Shown: positions 18,857-28,179, counted from the first letter of the stretch. The stretch: 64,000 nt of DNA from an uncultured Phascolarctobacterium sp. (GCA_949288065.1 CASEIL010000004.1:26246-90245), one strand, 5' to 3'. Program-made: numbers and translations. The notes: generated by a model from the sequence alone, not told the origin.

Positions 18857-19797
18857 TTGCCTGTCCCCTTTTTTACCCATGCTTTTATAGAATCTTTATT
18901 ATCATTTTCATTAGCTATAACGCCATAATTTATGTAATTGTTGCGGAACTGAAACAACATTCCTTCAACAGGAGCTTTAATAGTTGTTACAGGGGCATAC
19001 CAACTGTCCGCTCTGTAAGATGCTATTACATCACCTTTTTTTACGCAGCTCTGCTGTTTAGCCATCCATTTAAAACCACGGTATGTTTCATCAGGCGCTT
19101 TTACAACAATTTTTCTAAATAAAATTAAAATATTTTCAGGAACATTTTCACCCAAATAATGCTCAAAAATATTTCTATATGTCAAAATCACCTTTAAATC
19201 AGTCTTTTTTATTTTAATAAAATCTTGTTTTAAAACACCTGCTGCAATAACCGAAAATATACGCAGCTGTTCTTTTTCAATACCAAAAATGCTGCAAAGA
19301 TTAACAACATAAAGTAAAATATTTTTATTTCCCTGCCCACAAATATTAGCTGTAATCAAGGCATCAAGCACAAGTTGATAATAATACTGCTGCGGTATAA
19401 TTTCCGGAAGTTCATAAAAAAAGTCCGTTTCTATTTGCAAAGAGTCCTTGTATAATTCTTCCAATGTTATATCAAGCTTGGCCTGTGATAACAGCCAGTG
19501 AATAAACACAAGGCGTTCCATAGTATTTTGGTGGTCTTTATCCAACTGCGCAAGGCTTAATAACACTTTTAAATAAACATAACAAGCATAAGCGTTGCCT
19601 AACCTACTTAACGGATGCCTGCCAAAAGTAAAATGCGCTGCCATAACACGTATTTTGGCAAAATCATTATCATTTGCTTCATCACTGTTTAAATCATCTA
19701 TTGCTTTATAAAGCCCTGCCACAGCAGTATTAACTTCTTTGAGTTTAGAATCCAATTCCCGGATATCTTTCTGTATATCCAATAAACTTTTTTTCAT
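18853..19797 (-). CDS. Helical (possibly TerB-like) domain protein with lipoyl/biotinyl-like C-terminus, copy 2
   Basis: A 314-residue paralogue of the downstream gene. It starts with a short coiled coil, then the shared helical domain (VLDALITANI, then LCSIFGIEKEQLRIFSVIAAGVL), and ends with a beta-rich segment having TIKAPVEGMLFQF, which aligns with IIKAPCDGIVFYI of its neighbour. No enzyme motif, signal peptide or membrane helix was seen. It overlaps the next gene by 4 bp (ATGA), which suggests the two products are made in fixed ratio and may form a complex. Confidence 0.6.
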   Translation of the reverse strand: MKKSLLDIQKDIRELDSKLKEVNTAVAGLYKAIDDLNSDEANDNDFAKIRVMAAHFTFGRHPLSRLGNAYACYVYLKVLLSLAQLDKDHQNTMERLVFIHWLLSQAKLDITLEELYKDSLQIETDFFYELPEIIPQQYYYQLVLDALITANICGQGNKNILLYVVNLCSIFGIEKEQLRIFSVIAAGVLKQDFIKIKKTDLKVILTYRNIFEHYLGENVPENILILFRKIVVKAPDETYRGFKWMAKQQSCVKKGDVIASYRADSWYAPVTTIKAPVEGMLFQFRNNYINYGVIANENDNKDSIKAWVKKGTGK

Positions 19798-19842
19798 ATT
19801 GAGCCTCTAGTATACATGATAATAATATATTCACAATTTTTA

Positions 19843-21057
19843 TTATTGAAGGATCACGGTAACTGAACCTCTACATATATTTCTTTCTTCTAATATATTT
19901 TCACTTATAATTTCCCCATTATAACAACCAATATAGACATCTTTTTTTGATGTTCCATTATTGCGGCATTCACCTCCAATAAAATGATTACCAACAATTG
20001 TCAAATCATTAACATAATTATCAAAATGCATAAATATATCAGTTGCCCAATAATTGTATTTATAATTTGTTCTTGCAACATAACAATTTAATAACTCATT
20101 ATTTTGTAAAATAACAAAATCGATACTACCTTCTTCACTACAATAAAAAACTCCACCTACAGTATCACTTTCACCAGTACAGCCACAATTTACAAATTTA
20201 TTACCATCAATAATAATATTATTAACACCTGTAAAACAAGCAACACGATTAGAAAAATTGCTAATTTCACAATCCTCAATAGTCACTTTACCAATCCCGA
20301 TAAAATTGAATTTATATTTACTATCATAAAATTTGCAACTGCGTATAATAACTTCTTCACAGCCATTAAAATCAACATCATGCTGTAAAGTTGCAGAAAT
20401 ATTTTCAATAATCACTTGCTTTGCATTATAACTCGTTAAGTCTATCATTCCTTTATTTGGAGAATATAGATGGCGTTTTTCATAAGTATCAACTATTTTG
20501 CCCGTATAAAAACCGTCAATATAATGGAATAATGACAAATTTAACAAAGAATCAGGCAATAACTTTTTCGCTTCATCAAAAAGCTCTGAACTTTGCATTA
20601 CAATAGCCTTAGCGGCAGCAGCCAGATATTTAAGCTGTTCACGGTTTATGCCAAGCATTTCCACAAGTTCTGCCAGCAATTCGTAATTTTTTTCTGCATT
20701 TTCTGCAACAGAAAGCAGGATAATAGCATCTATACAGAAATAGTGTTTTAAAGTATCCTGCTTATAAGCAGCAATAAATTCATCAACGTCAGTTGTGTTA
20801 AGGTCTAACGCCATTTTCATATAGTCTTCAAAAGCCGCTTCGGCATTTATACCTGCCATAAGCCTGCGTACATAAAGCACCTGCATTACAGAAGGTTCGC
20901 CTGTATATCTAATTAAAGCGCAAAGCATTCTTAAATACAGTGATTTTATATACTCTTCCTTTTCGGCAAGCATTGCATTTTTTAACGGATAAAGTTCCGC
21001 TTTTTTACCTTCAAAATACTTTCTAATTTTATCAATTTTGTTTTCATATTCCGGCAT
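19843..21057 (-). CDS. Helical-domain protein with beta-helix C-terminus, copy 1
   Basis: A 404-residue protein. The N-terminal half holds the same helical domain as its neighbours (CIDAIILLSVAENAEKN, then LVEMLGINREQLKYLAAAAKAI). The C-terminal half has repeated short strands of the type VTIEDCEISN and IIIDGNKFVNC, typical of a right-handed parallel beta-helix. Such folds often bind polysaccharide or act as structural rods, but no lyase active site is visible. I chose the ATG at 21057 behind GGAGG; this overlaps the dynamin 2 gene by 14 bp. The longer frame to 21084 has no ribosome site. Confidence 0.6.
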   Translation of the reverse strand: MPEYENKIDKIRKYFEGKKAELYPLKNAMLAEKEEYIKSLYLRMLCALIRYTGEPSVMQVLYVRRLMAGINAEAAFEDYMKMALDLNTTDVDEFIAAYKQDTLKHYFCIDAIILLSVAENAEKNYELLAELVEMLGINREQLKYLAAAAKAIVMQSSELFDEAKKLLPDSLLNLSLFHYIDGFYTGKIVDTYEKRHLYSPNKGMIDLTSYNAKQVIIENISATLQHDVDFNGCEEVIIRSCKFYDSKYKFNFIGIGKVTIEDCEISNFSNRVACFTGVNNIIIDGNKFVNCGCTGESDTVGGVFYCSEEGSIDFVILQNNELLNCYVARTNYKYNYWATDIFMHFDNYVNDLTIVGNHFIGGECRNNGTSKKDVYIGCYNGEIISENILEERNICRGSVTVILQ

Positions 21058-22642
21058 AATTATCCTCCGTATCATGCAAAGCACTCATCAATTCGGCATA
21101 TTCCCTGGTGTTTTTATAAACGTCGTTAATGCGTATCTCGGATTCTTTAACATTGCACAAATCCTTAATAACTTTTAACAATTCATCGCTGTATTCACTG
21201 CCGCCGGCAGTTTTGTTAATAACAGGAGTAATGCCTTCAAAAATATTCTGAAGCATATCAGCAACAGATTTATCTGTACGAAGCCCTTTCTCACGTTTAT
21301 ATTCTTCAATTATTTGCAGCGGATTTTTAATTTTATCCTGCAGCAAATCGATCTCCGAAGGTTCCGGCATAGCGATGCCGACAATATCTGAAATAAATTT
21401 AATTTCAGTAAAGAATTCGTCCTGCAATTCTTTTAACCGCTTGCTGATTGCTTTTAATTCGTTTACATTTTTTTGCGCATCACGTACTAAAAGCTGCAAA
21501 GGCGCCAATATTTCCGTATCAATATCCTCGCCCATAAGTTTGGTAATGGATGTATTAAGGCGTGTTAATTTACGGCTTTCTTCATCAATTTCATCTTCAT
21601 AAAATTCCTTGCAGCGTACAAACAGTATTTTAAAATTCCTTGCAAAGTTGGATTCATAAACCTGACTGTTCCAGATTTCTATTTGCTTTTTAATTTTGTT
21701 AGTATCTTCTTCAATAAAAGCGTTCAGTTCAGGGTCTTCAATCTGGTCCTGTTTGCATGTAAATGCAAATACGTCAATATAACGCACGCCTTTAATATCC
21801 AGTGTCGATTTAATTTTTGCAATGATATCTTTAAGGTCTGCTAAACTTTTTTTATCTGCTTTATTAAGGATTATTAATTTTGGGATATCCTCACGCAATG
21901 TTTTTATAAATTTAATATCTTCTTCCGTAATAGTTCCGGCATCTGCCTGTACAAACCATAAAATGTAATTACTGGAATTTAACTGGCCTCTTGCAATTTG
22001 TTCGTCCGTTTTGGCTGAATATTTTTCCGAATCCGGCTTGGAATAACCGGGAGTATCCAGAAATGCAATATGGTCAAACTTGTGCAGCGGCGTTGCAAAG
22101 AAGATGTTTTCCAGAACATGGCCTAAAGTAACGGCATCGGTTACTTTTTCATCGTCGTCATCTTCTACTTCGCCAAAACCATGAGCTATTTTGCGGATAT
22201 CTCTGGGTTGCATCTGAACTTTGGTATCAAAAACATTGATACCCATAACATTGTGTTTTTCACCGCTTACAATGTAGGTCGGCACAGAAGTGGAAGGGTC
22301 GATATCAGCCGGCAAAACCGTTTTACCCATCAATGCGTTTAAAAAGCTGGATTTACCGCTTGAAAAACCGCCGCCTAAAGCAATTATATTTTTGCCGATA
22401 AGCTTATCGTAAAGAATGAAATCCCTGAATTTTTCATATTCGGATTTAAAATCTGTATAAAGTTCGTAAAAATCTTCCGGCGCATTTTTCTTTAAGGTAT
22501 CGGGAATTTTTTTATTTATAATTTCTTCAATTTTTGATAAATCAACCTTTAATTGCGGGCCGGATACCGATTGACGGATAATATTGCAAAGCAATTCATA
22601 ATTTGCAAGCAATTTTTCATATACTTCTTCATCATAAGCCAT
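21044..22642 (-). CDS. Dynamin-like GTPase 2
   Basis: A 532-residue GTPase. G1 is GGFSSGKSS (residues 91-99), the G2 area has DPSTSVPTYI, G3 is DTPG (196-199) and G4 is NKAD (260-263). About 90 helical residues precede the G domain, as in bacterial dynamin-like proteins of the LeoA/BDLP type, and helical bundles follow. No clear transmembrane segment is present, unlike dynamin 3. AAGGAGA lies before the ATG. It is flanked by the two beta-helix proteins, which suggests each GTPase works with particular helical-domain partners. Confidence 0.85.
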   Translation of the reverse strand: MAYDEEVYEKLLANYELLCNIIRQSVSGPQLKVDLSKIEEIINKKIPDTLKKNAPEDFYELYTDFKSEYEKFRDFILYDKLIGKNIIALGGGFSSGKSSFLNALMGKTVLPADIDPSTSVPTYIVSGEKHNVMGINVFDTKVQMQPRDIRKIAHGFGEVEDDDDEKVTDAVTLGHVLENIFFATPLHKFDHIAFLDTPGYSKPDSEKYSAKTDEQIARGQLNSSNYILWFVQADAGTITEEDIKFIKTLREDIPKLIILNKADKKSLADLKDIIAKIKSTLDIKGVRYIDVFAFTCKQDQIEDPELNAFIEEDTNKIKKQIEIWNSQVYESNFARNFKILFVRCKEFYEDEIDEESRKLTRLNTSITKLMGEDIDTEILAPLQLLVRDAQKNVNELKAISKRLKELQDEFFTEIKFISDIVGIAMPEPSEIDLLQDKIKNPLQIIEEYKREKGLRTDKSVADMLQNIFEGITPVINKTAGGSEYSDELLKVIKDLCNVKESEIRINDVYKNTREYAELMSALHDTEDNYAGI

Positions 22643-22665
22643 TTTATTGTCTCCTTTTATTTAAA

Positions 22666-24120
22666 TTACTCAACTATTCCTACATTATGCGATGAGCGAA
22701 TTTCACCATAGTCATAATGATATGAACTACAATCCTTGAATTCATTATTATATTCTGTTGAATTTTTTAATCCTAAAATATAACTAGTAACACCTTTATC
22801 ATATGAATCATCTGAAGAACAATAACCTTCATTAAAGCAACAATTTTCTACTTTGGCATTTATTGCTTTAACAATTTGCATTTTAAATTTAGCATAGCTT
22901 CCATAACCTGACTCTCCTTTTGATGAACATTTTGTCAAATTATTGTTTTTAAAAATACCATTTGTAATTAGTACAATACCACCGGTTGTAACATTACGGT
23001 CTTCCCTGTTTGTTTTTATTGAACAATTTTCAAAAACACTATTTTTTATCTCTCCAGTATTCATTTGAATAAGATAAGAACATGGTACATCTAATCCCTG
23101 ACAATTTATAAATTTACAATTTTCTATATTACTATTTGTCAAATCCAAAATGTTTTTCGATACACGTATATTTGTGAAAATTGTATCTTTAAAAGTTATT
23201 TTATCACCTTGAATAAATGTATAATCATCTTCTCCTTTTACTCCTCCAAATAAACCAAAAATTCCAGTATTTGTATTTTCATTAAAAATATTATTTTCAA
23301 AATTGCAGCCATCGAATATAACCTGTTTATTACCTTTAAAGCCTCTTATATTATTAAAGCAGCAATTGAAAAAAGAAATCTTGTCAGCTTTATATTCGTT
23401 TAAATCAATAAAATCCTGATAATTAAAAATTTTAGCATTTGCTATTAAAATATTTCCAGGCATGTTTTTAATATCAGTTATATTTTTAACAATACTTGTA
23501 TATGTATTTTCCGGATAATAGGCTAAAAAAGAACTATAATTAATTTTATCATCAGGATTACTAAGCTGAATTAAGTTAGTAAAATTCTGTCCTGCTATAG
23601 CTTTGGCTATATTAGCTGTTTTTAAAATAGTTTCTTTGTTGATTTTTAATAATTGTAAAATATCAGAAATCAGTTCGCATTCTTTTTCTGTAATTCTATC
23701 TTTTCTAAACAAACTTAATAGCATTAAATCAACAGCAAAACAAACAGCAGTATCAAAATCAAAAACTTCAACCAAATTATTAAAATATTCTATATCTACT
23801 TTAAAGCTTTGTGTAACATACTCTTTTATATTTATCTGAGAATCATACGATGCAATAATTCTGCAAATAAATAACTGCTGCTCTTTTGATAAGTTATTGT
23901 TATTTCCACTATTAAAAATTGATAAAAGTGTTGTAATATAATATTTTTTTACAACATCAGATTTATTTACAAGAATATGCCCTTTAAACGGATATCTTTT
24001 TGCTAAAGCAATTATTTTACTATCTTCTTGATATTCAGTTTTAGTATCTGGAGTTTTTTCAAGTTTTTGGACTTCTTCTGTAAGTTGTTTAAGTAAAACA
24101 ACAATCTGCTCTATCGTCAT
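22666..24120 (-). CDS. Helical-domain protein with beta-helix C-terminus, copy 2
   Basis: A 484-residue protein. After a short coiled coil comes the shared helical domain (CFAVDLMLLSLF, then DILQLLKINKETILKTANIAKAIA). From about residue 215 the chain is a series of short Asn/Cys/Phe-rich strands such as VIFDGCNFENN, IENCKFINC and IKNSVFENCS, a right-handed beta-helix. It is the second beta-helix variant in the operon but its repeats differ in sequence from the first. AGGAG precedes the ATG. Function unknown; the fold assignment is by pattern only. Confidence 0.6.
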   Translation of the reverse strand: MTIEQIVVLLKQLTEEVQKLEKTPDTKTEYQEDSKIIALAKRYPFKGHILVNKSDVVKKYYITTLLSIFNSGNNNNLSKEQQLFICRIIASYDSQINIKEYVTQSFKVDIEYFNNLVEVFDFDTAVCFAVDLMLLSLFRKDRITEKECELISDILQLLKINKETILKTANIAKAIAGQNFTNLIQLSNPDDKINYSSFLAYYPENTYTSIVKNITDIKNMPGNILIANAKIFNYQDFIDLNEYKADKISFFNCCFNNIRGFKGNKQVIFDGCNFENNIFNENTNTGIFGLFGGVKGEDDYTFIQGDKITFKDTIFTNIRVSKNILDLTNSNIENCKFINCQGLDVPCSYLIQMNTGEIKNSVFENCSIKTNREDRNVTTGGIVLITNGIFKNNNLTKCSSKGESGYGSYAKFKMQIVKAINAKVENCCFNEGYCSSDDSYDKGVTSYILGLKNSTEYNNEFKDCSSYHYDYGEIRSSHNVGIVE

Positions 24121-24132
24121 TCTAAACTTCTC

Positions 24133-25752
24133 CTATGCCAAATTTATTTTCATTTCTTCAATTTTCGCCAAATCTGCTTTTATATCAGTTACTAAATTTT
24201 CTTTTTGTTCTTTTTCGTCAGATATTTTTTTACGTACATCTTCAATTGCTTTTTCAAGTGCATTACGTTGGGCAGTAATTTCATCTTCAATAGAAGTATT
24301 TATTAATTTAATTTGCTTGGTAATTGCTGTTTCGATGCCATGACCAACTTCTTTTAAAACCTGCGGATATACTTCAGAATTTAACTTCATTCTGATTTGG
24401 CGTTTTTGTTCTTCGCGCTTTTGATCTCCTTTTATTTTATGATAAAGTGCAATAACACCTACAACAAGAGCGCCTATAACGGGAAGCCCCAAAATTATTG
24501 CAGCCGTAGTAGCTACGGACATCGATACAATTCCTTTGCTTACTTCTTCTGCATTAAAAGAAAACAATACATGCACATCTCCAATTGATTCATTATTAAT
24601 GCAGTTAGCAACACGTTTTAAGTATTTTTCTACTTTAGGAATAAAACGTTTTTTTATGCTTGTTGTAACGGCATTTCTTACAACAATATTCATTCTTTCA
24701 TTAATATTTTGATTGTTCATCGCCATTGCAACAAAAGAAGTTTCTTCTCCTTCCAATGCAATTTGCACATCGCATTTAATTTCTTCTACACATTCAGATA
24801 TAGCAGCATCAAAATTCTCTTTTTCGTTGGAAAATTGATTATTTAAGGTATCTAACTGTTTACCAAGTTTTTCTTTCTGTTCATCAAGTTCAGATTCAGA
24901 CAGTTCGCTGCTCTTTAATGTAGTATGCAGATAATTTTCTGTTGTATTAATTGCCGCTAAAACAATATTTTTAAATTTATCGGCCAGAATATGTTGTGAA
25001 TTTTCCTGAACAGTTTTTAAAAATTTTTTTAATTCTTCGGCATCGCCAGTATAACTGGAAGTTTCACAATAAATTAATTCTCTGTTTCCGATAAATTTTT
25101 TTAAATTTTCTTTCAAAGCAGACAACGTATTTGGATAATCATCATTTCGTTTATCATATTTTGTTATAGCAATGCAAATAGGCATATCATGCAGGCATAA
25201 TTCTTTTAAAATGTTGCCAACGCTTGTCCGAAGCGTCATATCATCAGCCGGAAATGCAATAATATATGCCAGACTGCACGGAAGATAACTGTCAATAGCT
25301 CTGTTATGAACTTCAAAGCCTGATTCAAAACCCGGCATATCAACGAGCATTACATCCGGAATTTCTTCTAAAAAACTATTTTTTAAGTTGATTGATGTGC
25401 AATAAACTGTATTAGCGTCTAATTCAAGTTCCCTATATTCATCAACGCTTACTTTTCTGTGTGTTCCATCATTTTGTATAATACAAATATTTTCTTCAAC
25501 TGGTGCATAGGATATTTCAGCCGGCACAGCAGTTTCCGGTGTAATATCTACTTTAAGGATTTTTTTGCCTTTGGTATATCCTAAAAGCGTATTCAGCAAC
25601 GCACTTTTACCAGAGCTAAATTTACCGATTACAGGAGTACATACTTTAGCAGATTGCATATCTAAACGCAATTTGTCAATTACTTCGGTAGACAGAGAAT
25701 ATCTATTATTTATTTCAAACAATTCATCAAGTGTTTTGTAAAATTTTTCCAT
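24133..25752 (-). CDS. Dynamin-like GTPase 3 with membrane hairpin
   Basis: First gene of the long operon, 539 residues. G1 is GKFSSGKSA (residues 43-51), the G2 area TPETAVPAEI, G3 DMPG (138-141) and G4 TKYD (197-200). A long helical middle leads to a hydrophobic stretch at about 408-438 rich in Ala, Gly, Ile and Val, big enough for a membrane hairpin, then a charged coiled coil to the C-terminus. This is the layout of membrane-active bacterial dynamins. It is the only one of the three dynamins with an obvious membrane segment and the likeliest to anchor the system to the inner membrane. Confidence 0.85.
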   Translation of the reverse strand: MEKFYKTLDELFEINNRYSLSTEVIDKLRLDMQSAKVCTPVIGKFSSGKSALLNTLLGYTKGKKILKVDITPETAVPAEISYAPVEENICIIQNDGTHRKVSVDEYRELELDANTVYCTSINLKNSFLEEIPDVMLVDMPGFESGFEVHNRAIDSYLPCSLAYIIAFPADDMTLRTSVGNILKELCLHDMPICIAITKYDKRNDDYPNTLSALKENLKKFIGNRELIYCETSSYTGDAEELKKFLKTVQENSQHILADKFKNIVLAAINTTENYLHTTLKSSELSESELDEQKEKLGKQLDTLNNQFSNEKENFDAAISECVEEIKCDVQIALEGEETSFVAMAMNNQNINERMNIVVRNAVTTSIKKRFIPKVEKYLKRVANCINNESIGDVHVLFSFNAEEVSKGIVSMSVATTAAIILGLPVIGALVVGVIALYHKIKGDQKREEQKRQIRMKLNSEVYPQVLKEVGHGIETAITKQIKLINTSIEDEITAQRNALEKAIEDVRKKISDEKEQKENLVTDIKADLAKIEEMKINLA

Positions 25753-25823
25753 TTTATAACCTCCGTTTTTATGTATTAAGGCATTTAAACTATTTTTATA
25801 CAGTTTTTAAATCCTATACATTT

Positions 25824-25852
25824 ATTATAAGCTATTGCCGTACTGATAGCAA
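25824..25852 (-). promoter_or_regulatory. Promoter of the island operon
   Basis: Minus strand TTGCTA (25847-25852), 17 bp, TATAAT (25824-25829), about 65 bp before the dynamin 3 ATG. An imperfect dyad, ATTGC and GCAAT separated by 10 bp, overlaps the -35 and spacer and could be an operator. Confidence 0.65.
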
Positions 25853-25885
25853 TGTTTATAAAACACAGATAAAAAGTAATAGCCC

Positions 25886-26863
25886 TTAATTTAATTTATA
25901 GTTTTGCACTAAAACTTTTAATTCTTCTTTAATTTCTTCAACTAATGTTTGAGGTTCTAATACTTTTACCATTTTTCCCTGCGATAATAAAAACATATTG
26001 ATTCCCCTGCCATAAGTTTTTGCCTCAATAACTTTAGTATTTCCTCTTATTTCTATTATCTTTGCCGTAGGAATTTTATCTAATATTGCCTGTACCGAAG
26101 GTCCTGTATATTCAAACTTAATATTTCTAAGTTCGCCGGGAAACATAAATTGTATTTTACTTCTTAATTCCCCTTCGTCAAAATCGTGAATTTTATCAAT
26201 TGTAAAGCTGTTTCTGTGCTTAACAATATTAATAATCCTGTCAACTCTGTAATAAAGAGGTTTCCAATCATCTTTATCGCTATGATATGCGATTAAATAA
26301 AAATAGTAATCAGAAAACATTATAGCAACCGGTTTTATTTTACGTTCTATCAATTTACGGTCTATTTTATAATATGTAACCGAAATTTCTATTTTTTCGT
26401 GTATACAGCGTGTCAACTGCCAAAGATTATCAATCACATTTTTGCAATCATGCTTAACTTCATTATAATGATACAGCTCTTTTTCTAAAAGTTCATCCAA
26501 TATCCCCTTATCATGATAGGACACAAAATTTTTAAGTTTTGTTAATAACTTCAAAATATCTATTTTACTGAACGCTCTAGAACCTACCATTATTTTCATA
26601 ATAGCCAGAAGTTCTTTGCTTAATAAAAAGTTCTCAAATTCAAGATAATATGATTTAGTGCTTGCTGAATATTGTAATTCAGTATTGCCAACAATATCAC
26701 GGTTATCACTTAAAAAATTTTTTATGTCATTAATATCTCTGGAAATACTTTTAGTGGAAACTTCGTATTCATTTGCTATTTTACGTACAGATAAATTTTC
26801 ACCCTTCATCGCACGATAAAAGATATCAAGTACCCTGTTCTTTTTTTGATTTGTATTTCCCAT
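25886..26863 (-). CDS. WYL-domain transcriptional regulator
   Basis: A 325-residue regulator. The N-terminal winged helix-turn-helix is seen in NLSVRKIANEYEVSTKSISR (residues about 19-38). The WYL-type ligand domain is in the middle: the core with SDYYFYLIAYHSDKDDWKPLYYRVDRI near residues 179-205 carries the aromatic/Arg pattern. A C-terminal extension follows. WYL regulators bind nucleic-acid or nucleotide ligands in characterised cases and often control phage-defence loci (BrxR, CapW). It has its own promoter and lies directly upstream of the island operon, so it is the natural candidate for its regulator. Confidence 0.85.
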   Translation of the reverse strand: MGNTNQKKNRVLDIFYRAMKGENLSVRKIANEYEVSTKSISRDINDIKNFLSDNRDIVGNTELQYSASTKSYYLEFENFLLSKELLAIMKIMVGSRAFSKIDILKLLTKLKNFVSYHDKGILDELLEKELYHYNEVKHDCKNVIDNLWQLTRCIHEKIEISVTYYKIDRKLIERKIKPVAIMFSDYYFYLIAYHSDKDDWKPLYYRVDRIINIVKHRNSFTIDKIHDFDEGELRSKIQFMFPGELRNIKFEYTGPSVQAILDKIPTAKIIEIRGNTKVIEAKTYGRGINMFLLSQGKMVKVLEPQTLVEEIKEELKVLVQNYKLN

Positions 26864-26892
26864 ATTTATGTCCCCTTATAATAGTTTTATTT

Positions 26893-26925
26893 ATTATATC
26901 ATACTTTAAGGACACTCATTTGTCC
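26893..26925 (-). promoter_or_regulatory. WYL gene promoter with palindromic operator candidate
   Basis: Minus strand TATAAT at 26893-26898 with no good -35. A perfect dyad GGACA-N6-TGTCC at 26910-26925 covers the -35 position. This arrangement fits autoregulation by the WYL protein. Confidence 0.5.
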
Positions 26926-26929
26926 GGTT

Positions 26930-26961
26930 AAAAAATCAGGCAGGTAAAAAATACCTGCCTG
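26930..26961 (-). terminator. Terminator after the glycine-zipper GTPase gene
   Basis: Perfect 10-bp arms CAGGCAGGTA / TACCTGCCTG (26937-26961), followed on the minus strand by ATTTTTT. It ends the 26977-28098 transcript before the WYL promoter. Confidence 0.85.
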
Positions 26962-26976
26962 CTACAAAATGAATAT

Positions 26977-28098
26977 TCAATCAAAAATTGCTCCAAAGAT
27001 ACCGCCTATAGCACCAATAGCGCCACCTACCGCACCGCCTATAACTTTACCAGGTATTCCCAAAATCTGGCCACCGATTTCACTGCCTGCTTCTGCTCCA
27101 TCGGATATATAATCCCATACCGTGTCACAAAACCCACGTTTTGTTTCTCCACGATAGTCATGTTCCTGATCGTCATAACGCCAGTTGTCTTCATCATTAT
27201 TAATATTATCAGCCAATGCTAACCGTTTATCTTTAGGTATCATTGTAACAATATAATACAATAATTTGGTTAAATTATAGGGTTTTCTTTGTTCACCGCC
27301 GTCTTCTTTATATCCGGCACAATAACAAACAGGTTCTATCTCCAAACCTGTTGCAAGTTTAATTCTTGAACTAACAGAATCTGCTTTTTTCTGCAAAAAT
27401 TCTTTTAAAACTTCGTCAGGTTTATTTTCTAGTGCAAGCCAATGATTTCCCTTCATTGCAATATCCGATTGGTTTAATGCCACTAAAATTCTTGGTTTAG
27501 CTTCTTTGCCTAAACAAGGTATGAGAATATTATTAATTAAATCATATGATGTGCCAAGATCTTTGGAAGAAGCGTCAATAATTACTATTACCATGTCAAT
27601 AAGAGGATAACCATCCTGATCATTTTCATTCAGTTTAGTTATTATATCTTTTGTAATTTTCTTATCCTTCTCAACCCCATCACCAAGGCCGGGCGTATCC
27701 CATATAATTAGATTATCTAATTCAAATTTAGAAATATTATCAGTTTCCGGGTCTACTCCGACGCCGACTTTTGCAATATCCATATTAAACATTGCATTTA
27801 CAGTTGAACTTTTACCGCTGCCGGTTGCCCCAACAAGCATAATATTAACCGTTTTACTGCGAATCTTAATTAAACGAGAAAGCCGTTTTGTTTTTTCGGC
27901 ATCAGAAATATCAGATGCCATTATATCTTCTTCTAAAAGTTCGTAAATATTCTTCTTTTCTTTATTGACATTGTCAATACTAATTTGACTATCATTATTG
28001 GAAATATTTGTAACAACAGTACCTTTTTGTGTTTTTTCAACAACCTCCTTCATTGATATAGCATTAATTTTAATTACCTTTTCATTTTGTTCTTTCAT
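26977..28098 (-). CDS. Era/YfjP-like GTPase with glycine-zipper C-terminus
   Basis: A 373-residue small-GTPase-type protein. G1 is GATGSGKSS near residue 95, G3 DTPGLGDG near residue 138 and G4 NQSD, a departure from NKxD. The last 45 residues are a run of Gly, Ala and Ile spaced as a glycine zipper (GGAVGGAIGAIGGIFGAIF), which usually inserts into or permeabilises membrane. The first 60 residues are charged and unstructured-looking. It has its own promoter with a dyad in the spacer and its own terminator, so it is separate from the long operon but in the same island. Confidence 0.75.
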   Translation of the reverse strand: MKEQNEKVIKINAISMKEVVEKTQKGTVVTNISNNDSQISIDNVNKEKKNIYELLEEDIMASDISDAEKTKRLSRLIKIRSKTVNIMLVGATGSGKSSTVNAMFNMDIAKVGVGVDPETDNISKFELDNLIIWDTPGLGDGVEKDKKITKDIITKLNENDQDGYPLIDMVIVIIDASSKDLGTSYDLINNILIPCLGKEAKPRILVALNQSDIAMKGNHWLALENKPDEVLKEFLQKKADSVSSRIKLATGLEIEPVCYCAGYKEDGGEQRKPYNLTKLLYYIVTMIPKDKRLALADNINNDEDNWRYDDQEHDYRGETKRGFCDTVWDYISDGAEAGSEIGGQILGIPGKVIGGAVGGAIGAIGGIFGAIFD

Positions 28099-28150
28099 TT
28101 TTATTCCTCCATTCTATTTTTTTATTTCTGCTATATCAATAAAATAACAA

Positions 28151-28179
28151 ATCATACAGACTAACGTGTGTCTGTTCAA
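28151..28179 (-). promoter_or_regulatory. Promoter with spacer-filling inverted repeat before the glycine-zipper GTPase
   Basis: Minus strand TTGAAC (28174-28179), 17 bp, TATGAT (28151-28156). The dyad ACAGAC-N8-GTCTGT (28156-28175) exactly fills the spacer, a typical repressor site. Confidence 0.65.
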
